Assembly: GCF_004331735.1 (NCBI RefSeq)
Contig: NZ_SJSO01000001.1
Coordinates: 124,001-188,000, forward strand
Source: Pedobacter psychrodurus
Lineage (GTDB): Bacteria; Bacteroidota; Bacteroidia; Sphingobacteriales; Sphingobacteriaceae
DNA: 64,000 nucleotides
Direction of reading: 5' to 3'
Position numbers and translations under genes: made by a program. The notes under the pieces are model-generated. The model saw nothing but the letters and a program-made list of their open reading frames with translations, had not been told where the DNA came from and did not search any database. Positions within the stretch are counted from its first letter, which is position 1. Every line of letters begins with the position of its first letter. Positions 1 to 8,358 of this stretch are shown piece after piece.

Positions 1-552
1 TTCGAACTGGCTTCCTTCAAGTCCCTGAAGCAATTTACTTATACTCCAGTCCTGTAAAACATAACCGGTAGAGGAAGAAATGTAAGGTGAAACATTTTCA
101 GCTATGTATTTAGCCGTAGGTTTTCCATTCACCTCTATAACCTCACTTCCAACAGGAATTTCATCCTTTTTGCTTAGATTAACACGTGTAATGATCGCTT
201 TATTCTCTACGTTTTCGATAAAGAGGCGATAATTCCCAAACATGGTATTCATAGGCTCAAAATCTTTGCCGCTTGGCATAAAAATATTGGTATGCCCATC
301 TTTAAGCATTGCACAAAAGCGCTGCATTTCTTGATAGTACTCGTAATCAGTTTTGGTTTCGGGAATCGAAGTAATCAATGCTTTATAGGTGCTATCCCAT
401 TTAACACGATCTACTTTGTTTAAATAAACGAAGTTATAATTTACTTCCTGCCAAAATTTTGATAACCCGTAAATTTTGTCCGCTTTTGTTAATTTGTTTG
501 ACTGTGCAAAAACAGCTATGGGGATGAGCATTAATAAAAGAATCTTCTTCAT
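1..552 (-). CDS. S41 family peptidase, N-terminal part (cut by window edge)
   Basis: The minus-strand frame is open from the window edge to an ATG at 552 (184 codons) and starts with a signal peptide (MKKILLLMLIPIAVFAQ). After it come the conserved N-terminal region of Bacteroidota S41 proteases (KIYGLSKFWQEVNYNF) and a PDZ-like stretch (VEVNGKPTAKYIAENV, reading roughly). The family are periplasmic or envelope C-terminal-processing serine proteases. The catalytic Ser/Lys region would lie beyond position 1, so activity cannot be judged. It is separated from the DUF4097 gene by about 190 bp holding that gene's terminator, so it looks like its own unit. The family call rests on the N-terminal third only. 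Confidence 0.75.
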   Translation of the reverse strand, partial: MKKILLLMLIPIAVFAQSNKLTKADKIYGLSKFWQEVNYNFVYLNKVDRVKWDSTYKALITSIPETKTDYEYYQEMQRFCAMLKDGHTNIFMPSGKDFEPMNTMFGNYRLFIENVENKAIITRVNLSKKDEIPVGSEVIEVNGKPTAKYIAENVSPYISSSTGYVLQDWSISKLLQGLEGSQFE

Positions 553-683
553 GTCATTTGTTTTATTTAAAAGAATTTGCTTCAATTTTTATACCAGTTG
601 AAAAATCCTCCTCGACATTAAAATTATGGCCTTTTGAAAAAACAGGGTGTTCATAAACGGTCATCACATATCCGATATCGGAC

Positions 684-713
684 AAAAAAAGTCCTACCAA
701 TTTGGCAGGACTT
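684..713 (-). terminator. Intrinsic terminator of the sigma/anti-sigma/DUF4097 operon
   Basis: Arms AAGTCCT (689-695) and AGGACTT (707-713), with CC/GG extending inward, form a hairpin. On the minus strand it is followed by a run of seven T (684-690). It sits 26 bp after the DUF4097 stop codon. Confidence 0.75.
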
Positions 714-738
714 CAAAGTTTGTTTGGTTTAGAAAATC

Positions 739-2025
739 TTATTTAAAAGTAACTGAACCGTATTCGGTTTTAATGGATACGTTTGCAGCACCACCGCTAC
801 CTATTTTGCCAGCATATTTTTTAGTTTCATCGTCCTTACTTACCAGGCTTGATGTTACGTTTGAACCATATTTAAAGCCTGCATACGAAGTAGAAACATT
901 GAAATTGGCATTGTAACGGTCTGCAAAGCCCAATCCGATGCTTACATATTCACCACCAAAAGTGAAGTTTTTACAAGCCGGGGTAATTTCGCTCACATTT
1001 AAACGATTGTAATCCATATTGATGTTTGCATCTCCATTAAGCGAGCCTAAAGTAACATTCGAATATTCTGCATTAACCGCAATTTTACCTGCCGATGCAA
1101 TATTTAAATCGCCATAAGCTTGTTTAACCACCGTATTGCCTTTAACCGTATTGATATTTACTTTGGCATATTCGGCATTTAAAAGCAAGTTGCCACCAAT
1201 AGTGCCAATTGTTAAGCCTTTGCCATATTCCACTTTAATATCGGCTGATCTTCTGATGGTATTAATGTTTACGGCAACATATTCGGCAACAAGTTCTAAA
1301 GTACCCACCGAACCAATAGTTACAGGTCCGTTATATTCGTGTTTTACCACGGCAGCATTCAAATCCTGAATATCGCATTTGCCATACTGAACATTAATGT
1401 AGTTGTTGGCATTACTTAAGTTACCCGCTACAAGGTTGCCATATTCTACTTTTAACGAGGTTGGCCCTGCAAAATTACCCATTTCTACATTTCCATACTC
1501 CTGTAAAACGGTTAAGGGGTTAACCGCTGGCATAAACACGGTATAGTTTACTTTCACCTCTCTTCTCCAAGTGGTTACACCATTTTTCATCCCGCGGCCA
1601 TAACGTCCGTTTCTGTCGCCCATGTTGGTTTTGAAAGAAACCACATCACCATTTTTAGCGGCATCTATATTCACCCCATCTATCAGTTTCTGAACATCGC
1701 TGTCTGAGTTGCTGTAAGCTTTAATATCTACATCAACACGCACTTCTTTTTTATCCCAGGTTTTAATTACAATAGATCCATATTGGTTATTTAAGTTAAC
1801 CTTATCGTTATTATCTACATTAAAACTCTTGCTAAAAGATTTTGAACGTTCGGCATCACTGCCTGTTTGCCTATGCTTCGAAGTGTTAACCATCGCCAAT
1901 GTTGATGATTTCTCTACATTTTCTATAACTACCTTCTCTGATGGGCTATTTACTACCCCTTCTTGCGCATTAGTTTTTACGGCAATTAAAGCCATAAAGG
2001 CTAAAAATATTTTTATTGTTTTCAT
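739..2025 (-). CDS. Secreted DUF4097-type beta-repeat protein
   Basis: 428 aa with a signal peptide (MKTIKIFLAFMALIAVKTNA, then QEG). The body is a string of short repeats of the type EYGN/EYAKVNINT/QYGKCDIQD, spaced about 18-22 residues apart, the pattern of the DUF4097 (putative adhesin) right-handed beta-helix family. In Bacteroidota these proteins commonly sit behind an ECF sigma factor and a membrane anti-sigma-like protein, as here (2192..2719 and 2712..3269, same strand). Function of the family is not established; an envelope or surface role regulated by the upstream sigma pair is inferred. A terminator follows at 684-713. Family assignment is good, role is unknown. Confidence 0.8.
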   Translation of the reverse strand: MKTIKIFLAFMALIAVKTNAQEGVVNSPSEKVVIENVEKSSTLAMVNTSKHRQTGSDAERSKSFSKSFNVDNNDKVNLNNQYGSIVIKTWDKKEVRVDVDIKAYSNSDSDVQKLIDGVNIDAAKNGDVVSFKTNMGDRNGRYGRGMKNGVTTWRREVKVNYTVFMPAVNPLTVLQEYGNVEMGNFAGPTSLKVEYGNLVAGNLSNANNYINVQYGKCDIQDLNAAVVKHEYNGPVTIGSVGTLELVAEYVAVNINTIRRSADIKVEYGKGLTIGTIGGNLLLNAEYAKVNINTVKGNTVVKQAYGDLNIASAGKIAVNAEYSNVTLGSLNGDANINMDYNRLNVSEITPACKNFTFGGEYVSIGLGFADRYNANFNVSTSYAGFKYGSNVTSSLVSKDDETKKYAGKIGSGGAANVSIKTEYGSVTFK

Positions 2026-2191
2026 GTTGTTAATTGTTAAACACCTATGCGCTTAAAACCTGCCGGCTGGCAATAAGCGGTTCGATGTGGTGAGCGTTCC
2101 CTAATTAGTATCAAGTATGTTGAATCAGGTATCAAGACTGATTGACAACTATTTATTGCGCTTTCTACTTTAGGCGTTAATTTCTCTTAAA

Positions 2192-2719
2192 TTAAATCTG
2201 GTTAACTCTTTTGTAATCGTCAACCTGGTTAATAATCAATAATTGTTGTTTTAATAACTGCAATTGTATTTCACGGTTTTTAACCATGGCCTTTACCACA
2301 AAAGTTTGGTTGGGCGAGCTTGGTAACTCCGTTTTTAATCTTTCGTAATCTTCATCAAGCTTTTTTAAATCAGCCGTAAATTTTTTATACAACTCTGGAT
2401 TTGCAGCGGCAAAAATGGCCAGGCTGTCTCTTTTTTCGGTAATTAAACCAGCGAAATGAACGTCCTTTTTAGCATAGGAAGCACTAACGTCGGCTATTTC
2501 TAAATCTTTGTTTTGTAATTTTCCTACGTATAACCAGGCTAAACCAAAAACGACCACAATAGCCGCTGCTGCACTCATCCATAAATACAGCTTTACAGGT
2601 TTTTTTTTCTTCTTATTGTCTAACTCCTGTTCAATCTTTGCCCAAAGTCCTGCCGATGGCTCCATTACGTCGAAAGCTTTACGGTTTTCCTTTACAAAGG
2701 TTTCTAATCTATTATTCAT
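2192..2719 (-). CDS. Membrane anti-sigma-like protein
   Basis: 175 aa. About 45 cytoplasmic residues (MNNRLETFVKENRKAFDVME) precede one membrane helix (LYLWMSAAAAIVVVFGLAWLYVG, about residues 45-67), then a charged coiled-coil-like extracytoplasmic part. This single-pass layout and the 8-bp overlap with the sigma factor stop (2712-2719) indicate a translationally coupled partner that holds the sigma factor inactive at the membrane. No zinc-binding HxxxCxxC anti-sigma motif is visible, so it is not a classic ZAS-type protein. The DUF4097 gene follows 166 bp downstream. The anti-sigma role is inferred from context and topology. Confidence 0.65.
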   Translation of the reverse strand: MNNRLETFVKENRKAFDVMEPSAGLWAKIEQELDNKKKKKPVKLYLWMSAAAAIVVVFGLAWLYVGKLQNKDLEIADVSASYAKKDVHFAGLITEKRDSLAIFAAANPELYKKFTADLKKLDEDYERLKTELPSSPNQTFVVKAMVKNREIQLQLLKQQLLIINQVDDYKRVNQI

Positions 2720-3269
2720 CTCTCATCCCTTTCTGTTCTAAAATACTTTTTAACTTCTTTTTAGCCCTCATATACTGTGTGCGGCTGGTATTTTCACTAA
2801 TTTTTAAAATGTGTGCAATCTCTTCATGGTCGTAACCCTCTAACAGGTACAAACTCAATACCACCCTATAGCCATCTGGCAATTGGGTTATAGCTGTTCT
2901 TATTTCCTCAGCCTGTAACTGCACTTCATAGTCATCAAAACTATCTTCATCCGGCACTTCCGATATTTCATCGGTACTTACAAATTCCATTTTACGTTTA
3001 CGTAAATAATTGATGGATTTGTTGATCACGATCTGCTTTAGCCAAAGCCCGAAAGTGGTTTCTTGCCTAAAATCTACAATTCTGGTAAACGCATCCAAAA
3101 ATGCTTCCTGTAAAACATCTTCTGCCTCTTCCTCATAATTTAAAATGCGCAGTGCCACATTATACATGGCCTTTGCATACAGCTTGTACAATTCAAACTG
3201 TGCTGCGCGGCTTCCCTGCATGCATTTTTTTACGAGTTCTAGGTTTTTATCGATGTATACGGCTTCCAA
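2712..3269 (-). CDS. ECF sigma-70 factor
   Basis: 185 aa. Region 2 is recognisable (YNVALRILNYEEEAEDVLQEAFLDAF, about residues 36-61), with the DVLQEAF core-binding motif. Region 4 is a helix-turn-helix (LPDGYRVVLSLYLLEGYDHEEIAHILKIS, about 129-157) ending in a basic segment (RAKKKLK). No region 1 or 3, so it is an ECF/group 4 sigma factor. It would direct RNA polymerase to a small regulon, probably including its own operon. It overlaps the anti-sigma-like gene by 8 bp and is first of three genes on this strand. The ATG at 3269 fits the family length. Confidence 0.9.
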   Translation of the reverse strand: MEAVYIDKNLELVKKCMQGSRAAQFELYKLYAKAMYNVALRILNYEEEAEDVLQEAFLDAFTRIVDFRQETTFGLWLKQIVINKSINYLRKRKMEFVSTDEISEVPDEDSFDDYEVQLQAEEIRTAITQLPDGYRVVLSLYLLEGYDHEEIAHILKISENTSRTQYMRAKKKLKSILEQKGMRDE

Positions 3270-3424
3270 AATTTCGAATATTCTGATTATAAGACATAAG
3301 GGATTTTAAAACGTTGCATCAAGGTAGAAAAAAAATTAAAAATATGTTAACACAGTTTTAATGTCAGATCAAAAGATTATTGCAAAAGCGCTAAATGAGT
3401 TTTTTCAGCAACAGGCTATGTTAA

Positions 3425-4110
3425 CTAAACCCGACAGCAGCGAACACGCAGTGTAACGAAGTAAAGCGAATGGCGGGGCTACAGCACCTATGAAATGCTG
3501 ACCTTTCATTTCCAAATAGAAAAAATATTTAATAATTATTAGGAAATGGTTGGTTCCGTGCTTTTGGCAAATTCAGTCCTGCTTTCCCTCCAGCCAATTT
3601 GAAGGAAATTGGCGTCCGTTCAATCAGGTTTATTTAACGTAGATCGATGCAGGAAGCTCAAATCTTTCATCCGCCAATAATAAAAATGGGGTTGTTTAGA
3701 ACAAGCTTTTGTTAGCTAAACCCGACAGGAGCGAACACGCAGTGTAACGGAGTAAAGCGGATGGCGGGGCTACAGCACCTATGAAATGCTGCCCTTTCAT
3801 TTCCTAAAAAGAAAAAATATTTAATAATTATTAGAAAATGGTTGGTTCCGTGCTTTTGGCAAATTCTGTCCCGCTTTTGGTACGAGTTCCGATGAAGGAT
3901 CGGAAGCTCTTCCCGACAATCAGGTTTATTAACTTAGGCCGGTGCTTTGAAAACAAACCACTGTTAACTAAACCCGACAGCAGCGAACACGCAGTGTAAC
4001 GAAGTAAAGCGAATGGCGGGGCTACAGCACCTATGAAATGCTGCCCTTTCATTTTCAAAACATAAAGGCCTTTTATAATCTTAAGAAATGATTGGTTCTG
4101 TGCCTTTGGT
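3425..4110. repeat. Three tandem copies of a composite hairpin repeat (family A)
   Basis: This fills most of the gene-free stretch 3270-4179. Units begin with ctaaacccgacag at about 3425, 3716 and 3966, giving periods of about 291 and 250 bp. Each unit carries a stem CAGCA/TGCTG (3482-3486 with 3496-3500 in copy 1), then an AT-rich stretch, then ttggttccgtgcttttggcaa, then a second hairpin with a GAAGG loop. Copy 1 has GCCAATTT/AAATTGGC (3593-3613); copy 2 has TTCCGAT/ATCGGAA (3887-3905); copy 3 stops before this part. Related copies lie at 26.9-27.5 kb and 48.4 kb. No credible coding potential. Confidence 0.85.
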
Positions 4111-4179
4111 ATTGTGGAAAATCATTTATAGAATCATCATAAATTTGAAAACCCTGATGCAAACAATTAACTTCATGCC

Positions 4180-4584
4180 ATGGAAACCGATTTAATCATT
4201 TCAGCAATAAGCGAGATACACAAAAAAGCAGATCAGGCTTTAGAAAGCAAAGATCTAACGGCCTATACCGCCATGTTTGATGATACTTTAAGTTATACCC
4301 CTGCAAAAGGAGCGGCTTTAAACAAACGTGATTATACGCTTGATCTAAAAAAATACTTCGGCAACCTTAAAGAAATTCACACTAGTTATTATCGCATTAA
4401 ATCGTCTTTTGAGGAGGAGGTTTTTACAGAAAAAATCGCCAGAAAATCGATTATCCTAAAGCCTAATTTGCTTATTTTTTCCAAAAAACAGACCATCCAA
4501 ACCGAAGAAATTTACCATTGGAAAAAGGTTAAAGGCGAATGGAAAGTAATCGCTATTGAAATTACTTTAGAAGAAAAGTATTAG
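4180..4584 (+). CDS. NTF2-like/SnoaL-like domain protein
   Basis: 134 aa without signal peptide or membrane segment. An N-terminal helix (ISEIHKKADQALESKDLTAYTAMFDDTLSYT) followed by alternating strands and a C-terminal Trp-rich strand (IYHWKKVKGEWKVIAIEI) is the layout of the NTF2-like fold used by SnoaL-type enzymes and ketosteroid-isomerase relatives. No catalytic residues can be assigned. It lies 11 bp upstream of a small lipoprotein gene on the same strand, so the two may be co-transcribed. A second NTF2-like protein of the window (43887..44216) is not obviously a close paralogue. Fold call moderate, function unknown. Confidence 0.6.
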   Translation: METDLIISAISEIHKKADQALESKDLTAYTAMFDDTLSYTPAKGAALNKRDYTLDLKKYFGNLKEIHTSYYRIKSSFEEEVFTEKIARKSIILKPNLLIFSKKQTIQTEEIYHWKKVKGEWKVIAIEITLEEKY

Positions 4585-4595
4585 TCCTTGTTTAA

Positions 4596-4886
4596 ATGAT
4601 CAGATTATTAAGTTTATACAGCGTAATACTTGCATTGTTCTTGTCGGGATGCGGTGCTAAGTCGTCTTCAACAAAAATTACATTGTTAGATACCGTTTCA
4701 TTCGAAGAACTTTCAAAAATTTCATGCGCATATCTTAAAAAACAGCAAGCCTATTGCCAAGACAAATATAAAATTGGAAAATATGAACGATGGGATTATG
4801 ACCAACTAACAGGTAAACTCATATTTAGCGATAAGGGAGTACAGAAAGTTATTATTGACTATGAGGAAGTGGATCTGTTTCGTTAA
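4596..4886 (+). CDS. Small lipoprotein, unknown function
   Basis: 96 aa. The N-terminus MIRLLSLYSVILALFLSGCG is a lipoprotein signal with lipobox LSGC, Cys at residue 19. The mature part is short and polar, with two further cysteines (ISCAYLKKQQAYCQDKYK) that could form a disulphide. No family was recognised. It follows the NTF2-like gene by 11 bp. The reading frame stops immediately before the remnant of a different gene (4889-5179), so an old deletion may have joined unrelated sequences here. Confidence 0.6.
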   Translation: MIRLLSLYSVILALFLSGCGAKSSSTKITLLDTVSFEELSKISCAYLKKQQAYCQDKYKIGKYERWDYDQLTGKLIFSDKGVQKVIIDYEEVDLFR

Positions 4887-4888
4887 AG

Positions 4889-5179
4889 TCAAATACATGG
4901 TTGTGGGCTTGGGGTAACTCCTCCATAGAAGAAAATGTAAAAAAAGAAATAACAACGATTAGAACTTATGGTATTAAGAGAGGATTTGAAAGTCTCTTTA
5001 AAGCCAAATGGTCTGCTGACATAGTTGATGGTTGGGATATGGCTGCAATTTAAGCATATATTTTGAAAGCTAAAGGTGTTTATCGTGTTCCAAGTCATGA
5101 TAATAAGTTGTTTTCATTTATGCTTTTCAAAAAGATTACTGTTGTAGATTCTTTACCCAAAAAGAAACAGCAGTTTTAG
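4889..5179 (+). pseudogene. Remnant of a DUF6882-like protein (C-terminal part, internal stop)
   Basis: Frame 2 from 4889 reads SNTWLWAWGNSSIEEN, then a stretch ending GWDMAAI, a TAA at 5051-5053, then AYILKAKGVYRVPSH and a final segment ending KKKQQF before TAG at 5177-5179. The text on both sides of the stop is protein-like and continuous, so this is a broken gene rather than chance. The WLWAW..S pattern resembles the DUF6882 family as I recall it. The N-terminal half and start codon are absent. Function of the parent is unknown. Confidence 0.6.
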
Positions 5180-5240
5180 GTGTTTTCATTTGATAGAAAA
5201 AACATAAAATCTTCTACTCTAAACTTTAAAACAAAATCGG

Positions 5241-5248
5241 TATTTTTG
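5241..5248 (+). promoter_or_regulatory. aspS promoter, -7 box
   Basis: TATTTTTG matches the Bacteroidota -7 consensus TAnnTTTG, 23 bp before the aspS ATG. No clear TTG -33 box at the usual spacing. Confidence 0.55.
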
Positions 5249-5271
5249 CCGCTCAATTTAGATTACAATAT

Positions 5272-7017
5272 ATGTTAAGAACAGTAACTTGTGGTGCATT
5301 AAACCTAAATAACTTAGGCGAAAGTGTTACGCTATGTGGTTGGGTACAAAAATCAAGAGATTTAGGCGGTATGACTTTTATAGACATCCGCGATCGTTAT
5401 GGCATTACTCAATTGGTTTTTAACATGGACGATAATCGTGAGCTTTGCGAAACTGCACGTTCTTTAGGCCGCGAGTTTGTAATTAAAGCGATTGGTACCG
5501 TTGTAGAAAGAAGCAACAAAAACCCAAAAATGGCAACCGGAGATGTGGAGATTAAAATTTCTGCTTTGGAAATTTTAAATGCTGCAAAATTACCTCCTTT
5601 CATGATCGATGATGAAACTGATGGAGGTGATGAATTGCGTATGAAATACCGCTATTTGGATTTACGCCGTAATCCGGTTCGCAATAACCTGGTTTTACGT
5701 CATAAAATGGCGCAATCGGTTCGCCGTTATTTAGATGCTTTAGATTTTATCGAAGTGGAAACACCTGTGTTGATTAAATCTACACCAGAAGGTGCAAGAG
5801 ATTTCGTGGTGCCTAGCCGCATGAACGAAGGTGAGTTTTATGCTTTGCCTCAATCGCCGCAAACCTTCAAACAATTGTTGATGGTTTCTGGTTTCGACCG
5901 TTATTTCCAGATTGTAAAATGTTTTAGAGATGAAGATTTAAGAGCCGACCGTCAGCCTGAGTTTACCCAGATCGACTGCGAAATGTCTTTCATCGAACAA
6001 GAAGATATATTAAACACTTTCGAAGGTCTAATTCGTACTTTATTTAAAGAAGTGCGTAATTACGATTTACCAGAAGTACCGCGCATGCAATATGCAGATG
6101 CGATGCGTTTGTATGGATCTGATAAACCAGATACTCGTTTTGCGATGCAGTTTGTTGAGCTTAACCACCTGGTAAAAGGCAAAGGCTTTCCGGTTTTCGA
6201 TAATGCAGAATTGGTAGTGGGTATCAATGCAAAAGGCGCAGCAAGTTATACCCGTAAGCAATTAGACGAATTAACAGATTTTATCAAACGACCGCAAATT
6301 GGCGCTACAGGTTTGATTTATGCCCGTCATAATGAAGATGGAACCATTAAATCATCAGTAGATAAATTTTTCAACGAAGAAGACCTTAAACAATGGAGTG
6401 AGGCTTTTGAAACCGAAAAAGGCGATTTGTTATTAATTTTAGCGGGTTCAACAGATAAAGTACGTAAACAGTTAAATGAGCTTCGTTTAGAAATGGGTAA
6501 CCGTTTAGGCTTGCGTGATAAAAATACATTCTCGGCGCTTTGGGTATTGGATTTCCCGCTTTTAGAATGGGATGAGGAAACAGAACGTTACCATGCCATG
6601 CACCACCCGTTCACTTCTCCAAAACCTGAGGATATTGGTTTATTAGATACCGATCCTAAAAACGTACGTGCCAATGCATACGATATGGTAATCAACGGAA
6701 CTGAAGTTGGTGGCGGCTCCATCCGTATTCATGATAGAACATTACAGGCTTTAATGTTTAAACATTTAGGTTTCAGTGCAGAAGAAGCACAAAAACAATT
6801 CGGTTTCTTAATGGATGCTTTTGAGTTTGGCGCACCTCCACATGGCGGTATTGCCTTTGGTTTTGATCGTTTAACCTCAATTTTTGCAGGTTTAGATTCA
6901 ATCCGTGATGTGATTGCTTTCCCTAAAAATAACTCAGGAAGAGATGTAATGATTGATAGTCCAAGTACTATTGATGATAAACAGTTGAAAGAATTGAAAA
7001 TTAAAACGGATTTATAG
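5272..7017 (+). CDS. aspS: Aspartyl-tRNA synthetase
   Basis: 581 aa, the normal length of bacterial AspRS. It charges tRNA-Asp with aspartate in the cytoplasm. An N-terminal OB-fold anticodon-binding domain comes first (residues 1-105, [24 protein letters not shown]). The class II catalytic core has motif 2 ([16 protein letters not shown], about residues 220-235) and motif 3 (GIAFGFDRL, about residue 530). The bacterial GAD insertion lies between (about 290-410, [11 protein letters not shown] at its start). The ATG at 5272 starts MLRTVTCG, as in homologues. It stands alone between a promoter box and a strong hairpin terminator. Confidence 0.97.
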   Translation: MLRTVTCGALNLNNLGESVTLCGWVQKSRDLGGMTFIDIRDRYGITQLVFNMDDNRELCETARSLGREFVIKAIGTVVERSNKNPKMATGDVEIKISALEILNAAKLPPFMIDDETDGGDELRMKYRYLDLRRNPVRNNLVLRHKMAQSVRRYLDALDFIEVETPVLIKSTPEGARDFVVPSRMNEGEFYALPQSPQTFKQLLMVSGFDRYFQIVKCFRDEDLRADRQPEFTQIDCEMSFIEQEDILNTFEGLIRTLFKEVRNYDLPEVPRMQYADAMRLYGSDKPDTRFAMQFVELNHLVKGKGFPVFDNAELVVGINAKGAASYTRKQLDELTDFIKRPQIGATGLIYARHNEDGTIKSSVDKFFNEEDLKQWSEAFETEKGDLLLILAGSTDKVRKQLNELRLEMGNRLGLRDKNTFSALWVLDFPLLEWDEETERYHAMHHPFTSPKPEDIGLLDTDPKNVRANAYDMVINGTEVGGGSIRIHDRTLQALMFKHLGFSAEEAQKQFGFLMDAFEFGAPPHGGIAFGFDRLTSIFAGLDSIRDVIAFPKNNSGRDVMIDSPSTIDDKQLKELKIKTDL

Positions 7018-7070
7018 ATGTCCGCCATGCTGATCCGATAGCTATCGGATCAGGGGGTGATGAAACTCAT

Positions 7071-7107
7071 AACAAAGCCTCAGAATTTAAAATTCTGAGG
7101 CTTTGTT
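7071..7107. terminator. Bidirectional terminator, perfect 18-bp stem
   Basis: Arms 7071-7088 and 7090-7107 are exact reverse complements around a single A. The hairpin lies between the convergent aspS and 7165..7602 genes and is flanked by AT-rich sequence, so it can serve both. Just upstream is a separate palindrome, tccgatagctatcgga (7033-7048), also present at 14.38 kb. Confidence 0.8.
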
Positions 7108-7164
7108 ATTTAAAATCATTTGGCACGTTGCTCACTAATAACTAATGGCCAATGAACTATTTAA

Positions 7165-7602
7165 CTAATACGTTTCACTATCAGGCGGAATACCATAGTC
7201 TACAAATTTCTTTCCTTTTATCTCTTTCTTTTTACCCAACCAACTCTTAACAGAATTAAAAATTGCTGATAAATGTTCAGCATCGAGCGATTTACCAATT
7301 TTTCCTGAAACCAGACCTACAGCCGCTTTGGTTAAAAAACCAGCACCTCTAAATATGGTTTTATTCATAAACATTGGCAAAAGCAACGACATAGCCGTTC
7401 CGCTAATATTTAATTTTTCGTCGGCTTTAAACAGGTTACTTGGTGTCGCATACCTTTTTATCAATGCACCCAAAGTAAATTGTTTAAAATACACTTTCGT
7501 ATCCGATTTAAGCATGTTTTGCTTAAGCGTGTACTCAACCTTAAGTGCTAACTTTTTAGTCTGCAGGTCTTCTAGGTTACGGATATCTTTATACCTTTTC
7601 AT
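7165..7602 (-). CDS. Hypothetical protein downstream of holin-like gene
   Basis: 145 aa from the ATG at 7602. The frame is open from 7629, but the ATG at 7602 is preceded by aaggagg, and starting there reduces the overlap with the upstream gene to 14 bp. The N-terminal half is basic and helical (MKRYKDIRNLEDLQTKKLALKVEYTLKQNMLK). A weakly hydrophobic Gly/Ala stretch follows (FMNKTIFRGAGFLTKAAVGLVSG). No domain recognised. Third gene of a YtxH / holin_3_6 / hypothetical set, an arrangement seen often in Bacteroidota; a shared envelope or stress role is inference. Confidence 0.65.
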   Translation of the reverse strand: MKRYKDIRNLEDLQTKKLALKVEYTLKQNMLKSDTKVYFKQFTLGALIKRYATPSNLFKADEKLNISGTAMSLLLPMFMNKTIFRGAGFLTKAAVGLVSGKIGKSLDAEHLSAIFNSVKSWLGKKKEIKGKKFVDYGIPPDSETY

Positions 7603-7966
7603 CTTCCTCCTTATCTGCAAGTTTATCAAAATATCTCCTAATGGCTACATTAATAATTGCCTTCTCTATATATTTATTCTTAGTTAGATAAACGATTATT
7701 GCCAGTAGAATATAAAATAAGGAAACGCAGCCAAAGCCTCCGGCATAGCTACCTAAAAGGTCAGACAGATAAAGTGCCAAAGTTACCGAGCCAAATAAAA
7801 AGGCGAGTATAAAACAAACAATAACTGCCGTACTGGTTACTAGATCAGCAAATACTTTAGAAACTTTTTCTACTAGGTAAAGTCTTGTATATTCAACCCT
7901 GGCCTCTAAAAAGCCTTTAGCATCGTCTACAAGATCTTCAATACTTTTATCTTTATTTTCCTGCAT
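7589..7966 (-). CDS. Phage holin family protein (holin_3_6 type)
   Basis: 125 aa. An amphipathic N-terminus (MQENKDKSIEDLVDDAKGFLEARVEYTRLYLVEKVSKV) is followed by two membrane helices (AVIVCFILAFLFGSVTLALYL and CVSLFYILLAIIVYL) and a charged tail. This is the Phage_holin_3_6 (PF07332) layout. Despite the name these are chromosomal membrane proteins, not part of a prophage, and their function is unclear. It lies 52 bp after the YtxH gene and overlaps the next gene. No phage genes are nearby. Confidence 0.8.
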   Translation of the reverse strand: MQENKDKSIEDLVDDAKGFLEARVEYTRLYLVEKVSKVFADLVTSTAVIVCFILAFLFGSVTLALYLSDLLGSYAGGFGCVSLFYILLAIIVYLTKNKYIEKAIINVAIRRYFDKLADKEEDEKV

Positions 7967-8018
7967 AATTCAGATGATATTTAACCGAGCAAAATGCCCG
8001 GCTATGCAATATTTATTT

Positions 8019-8285
8019 TTACGCGTGCTCCACGTCGTCGCTGTATTCTTCTTCTACGCTTCTTAATTTTGTTTTGATCGAGCTTACAACTTTATCCTTT
8101 AAGCTGGCAAGATGGTTAATTTCATCAGCAGCTTTATCTTTGATAGAATCGCCTAAATCTTTTAGCGATTGACTTAATCTATCGCGGGTTTCATCACCTT
8201 TATCTGGTGCGAACAAAATTCCGAGGGCCGCACCGGCAGCTAATCCTGCTAAAAGCGCAACTACAACTTTTGAGTTATCATTCAT
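8019..8285 (-). CDS. YtxH domain-containing protein
   Basis: 88 aa. One Gly/Ala-rich membrane segment (VVVALLAGLAAGAALGILFAPDKG, about residues 7-30), with the LFAPDKGDETR turn typical of YtxH (PF12732), is followed by an amphipathic helix (LKDLGDSIKDKAADEINHLASLKDKVVSSIKTKL). Family members are often associated with general stress. First of the YtxH / holin / hypothetical group on this strand, with the AI-2E-family permease gene upstream. Confidence 0.85.
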   Translation of the reverse strand: MNDNSKVVVALLAGLAAGAALGILFAPDKGDETRDRLSQSLKDLGDSIKDKAADEINHLASLKDKVVSSIKTKLRSVEEEYSDDVEHA

Positions 8286-8358
8286 AATTAATGTATTTTA
8301 AGGGTTTAACAATTATGTACAATATAAAACTACTACATTATTTATTGTTAAGCTATAT

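Noticed and set aside
647..916. Plus-strand ORF antisense to the DUF4097 gene, 89 codons
   Set aside because: Shadow of the repetitive beta-protein; covers its terminator and has no independent support.
3831..4058. Minus-strand ORF across the family A repeats
   Set aside because: It follows the repeat units and the same frame is broken in the other copies; not a gene.
7589..7966. Holin annotation as a sign of a prophage
   Set aside because: No other phage genes, integrase or att-like repeats nearby; this holin_3_6 family is chromosomal in Bacteroidota.
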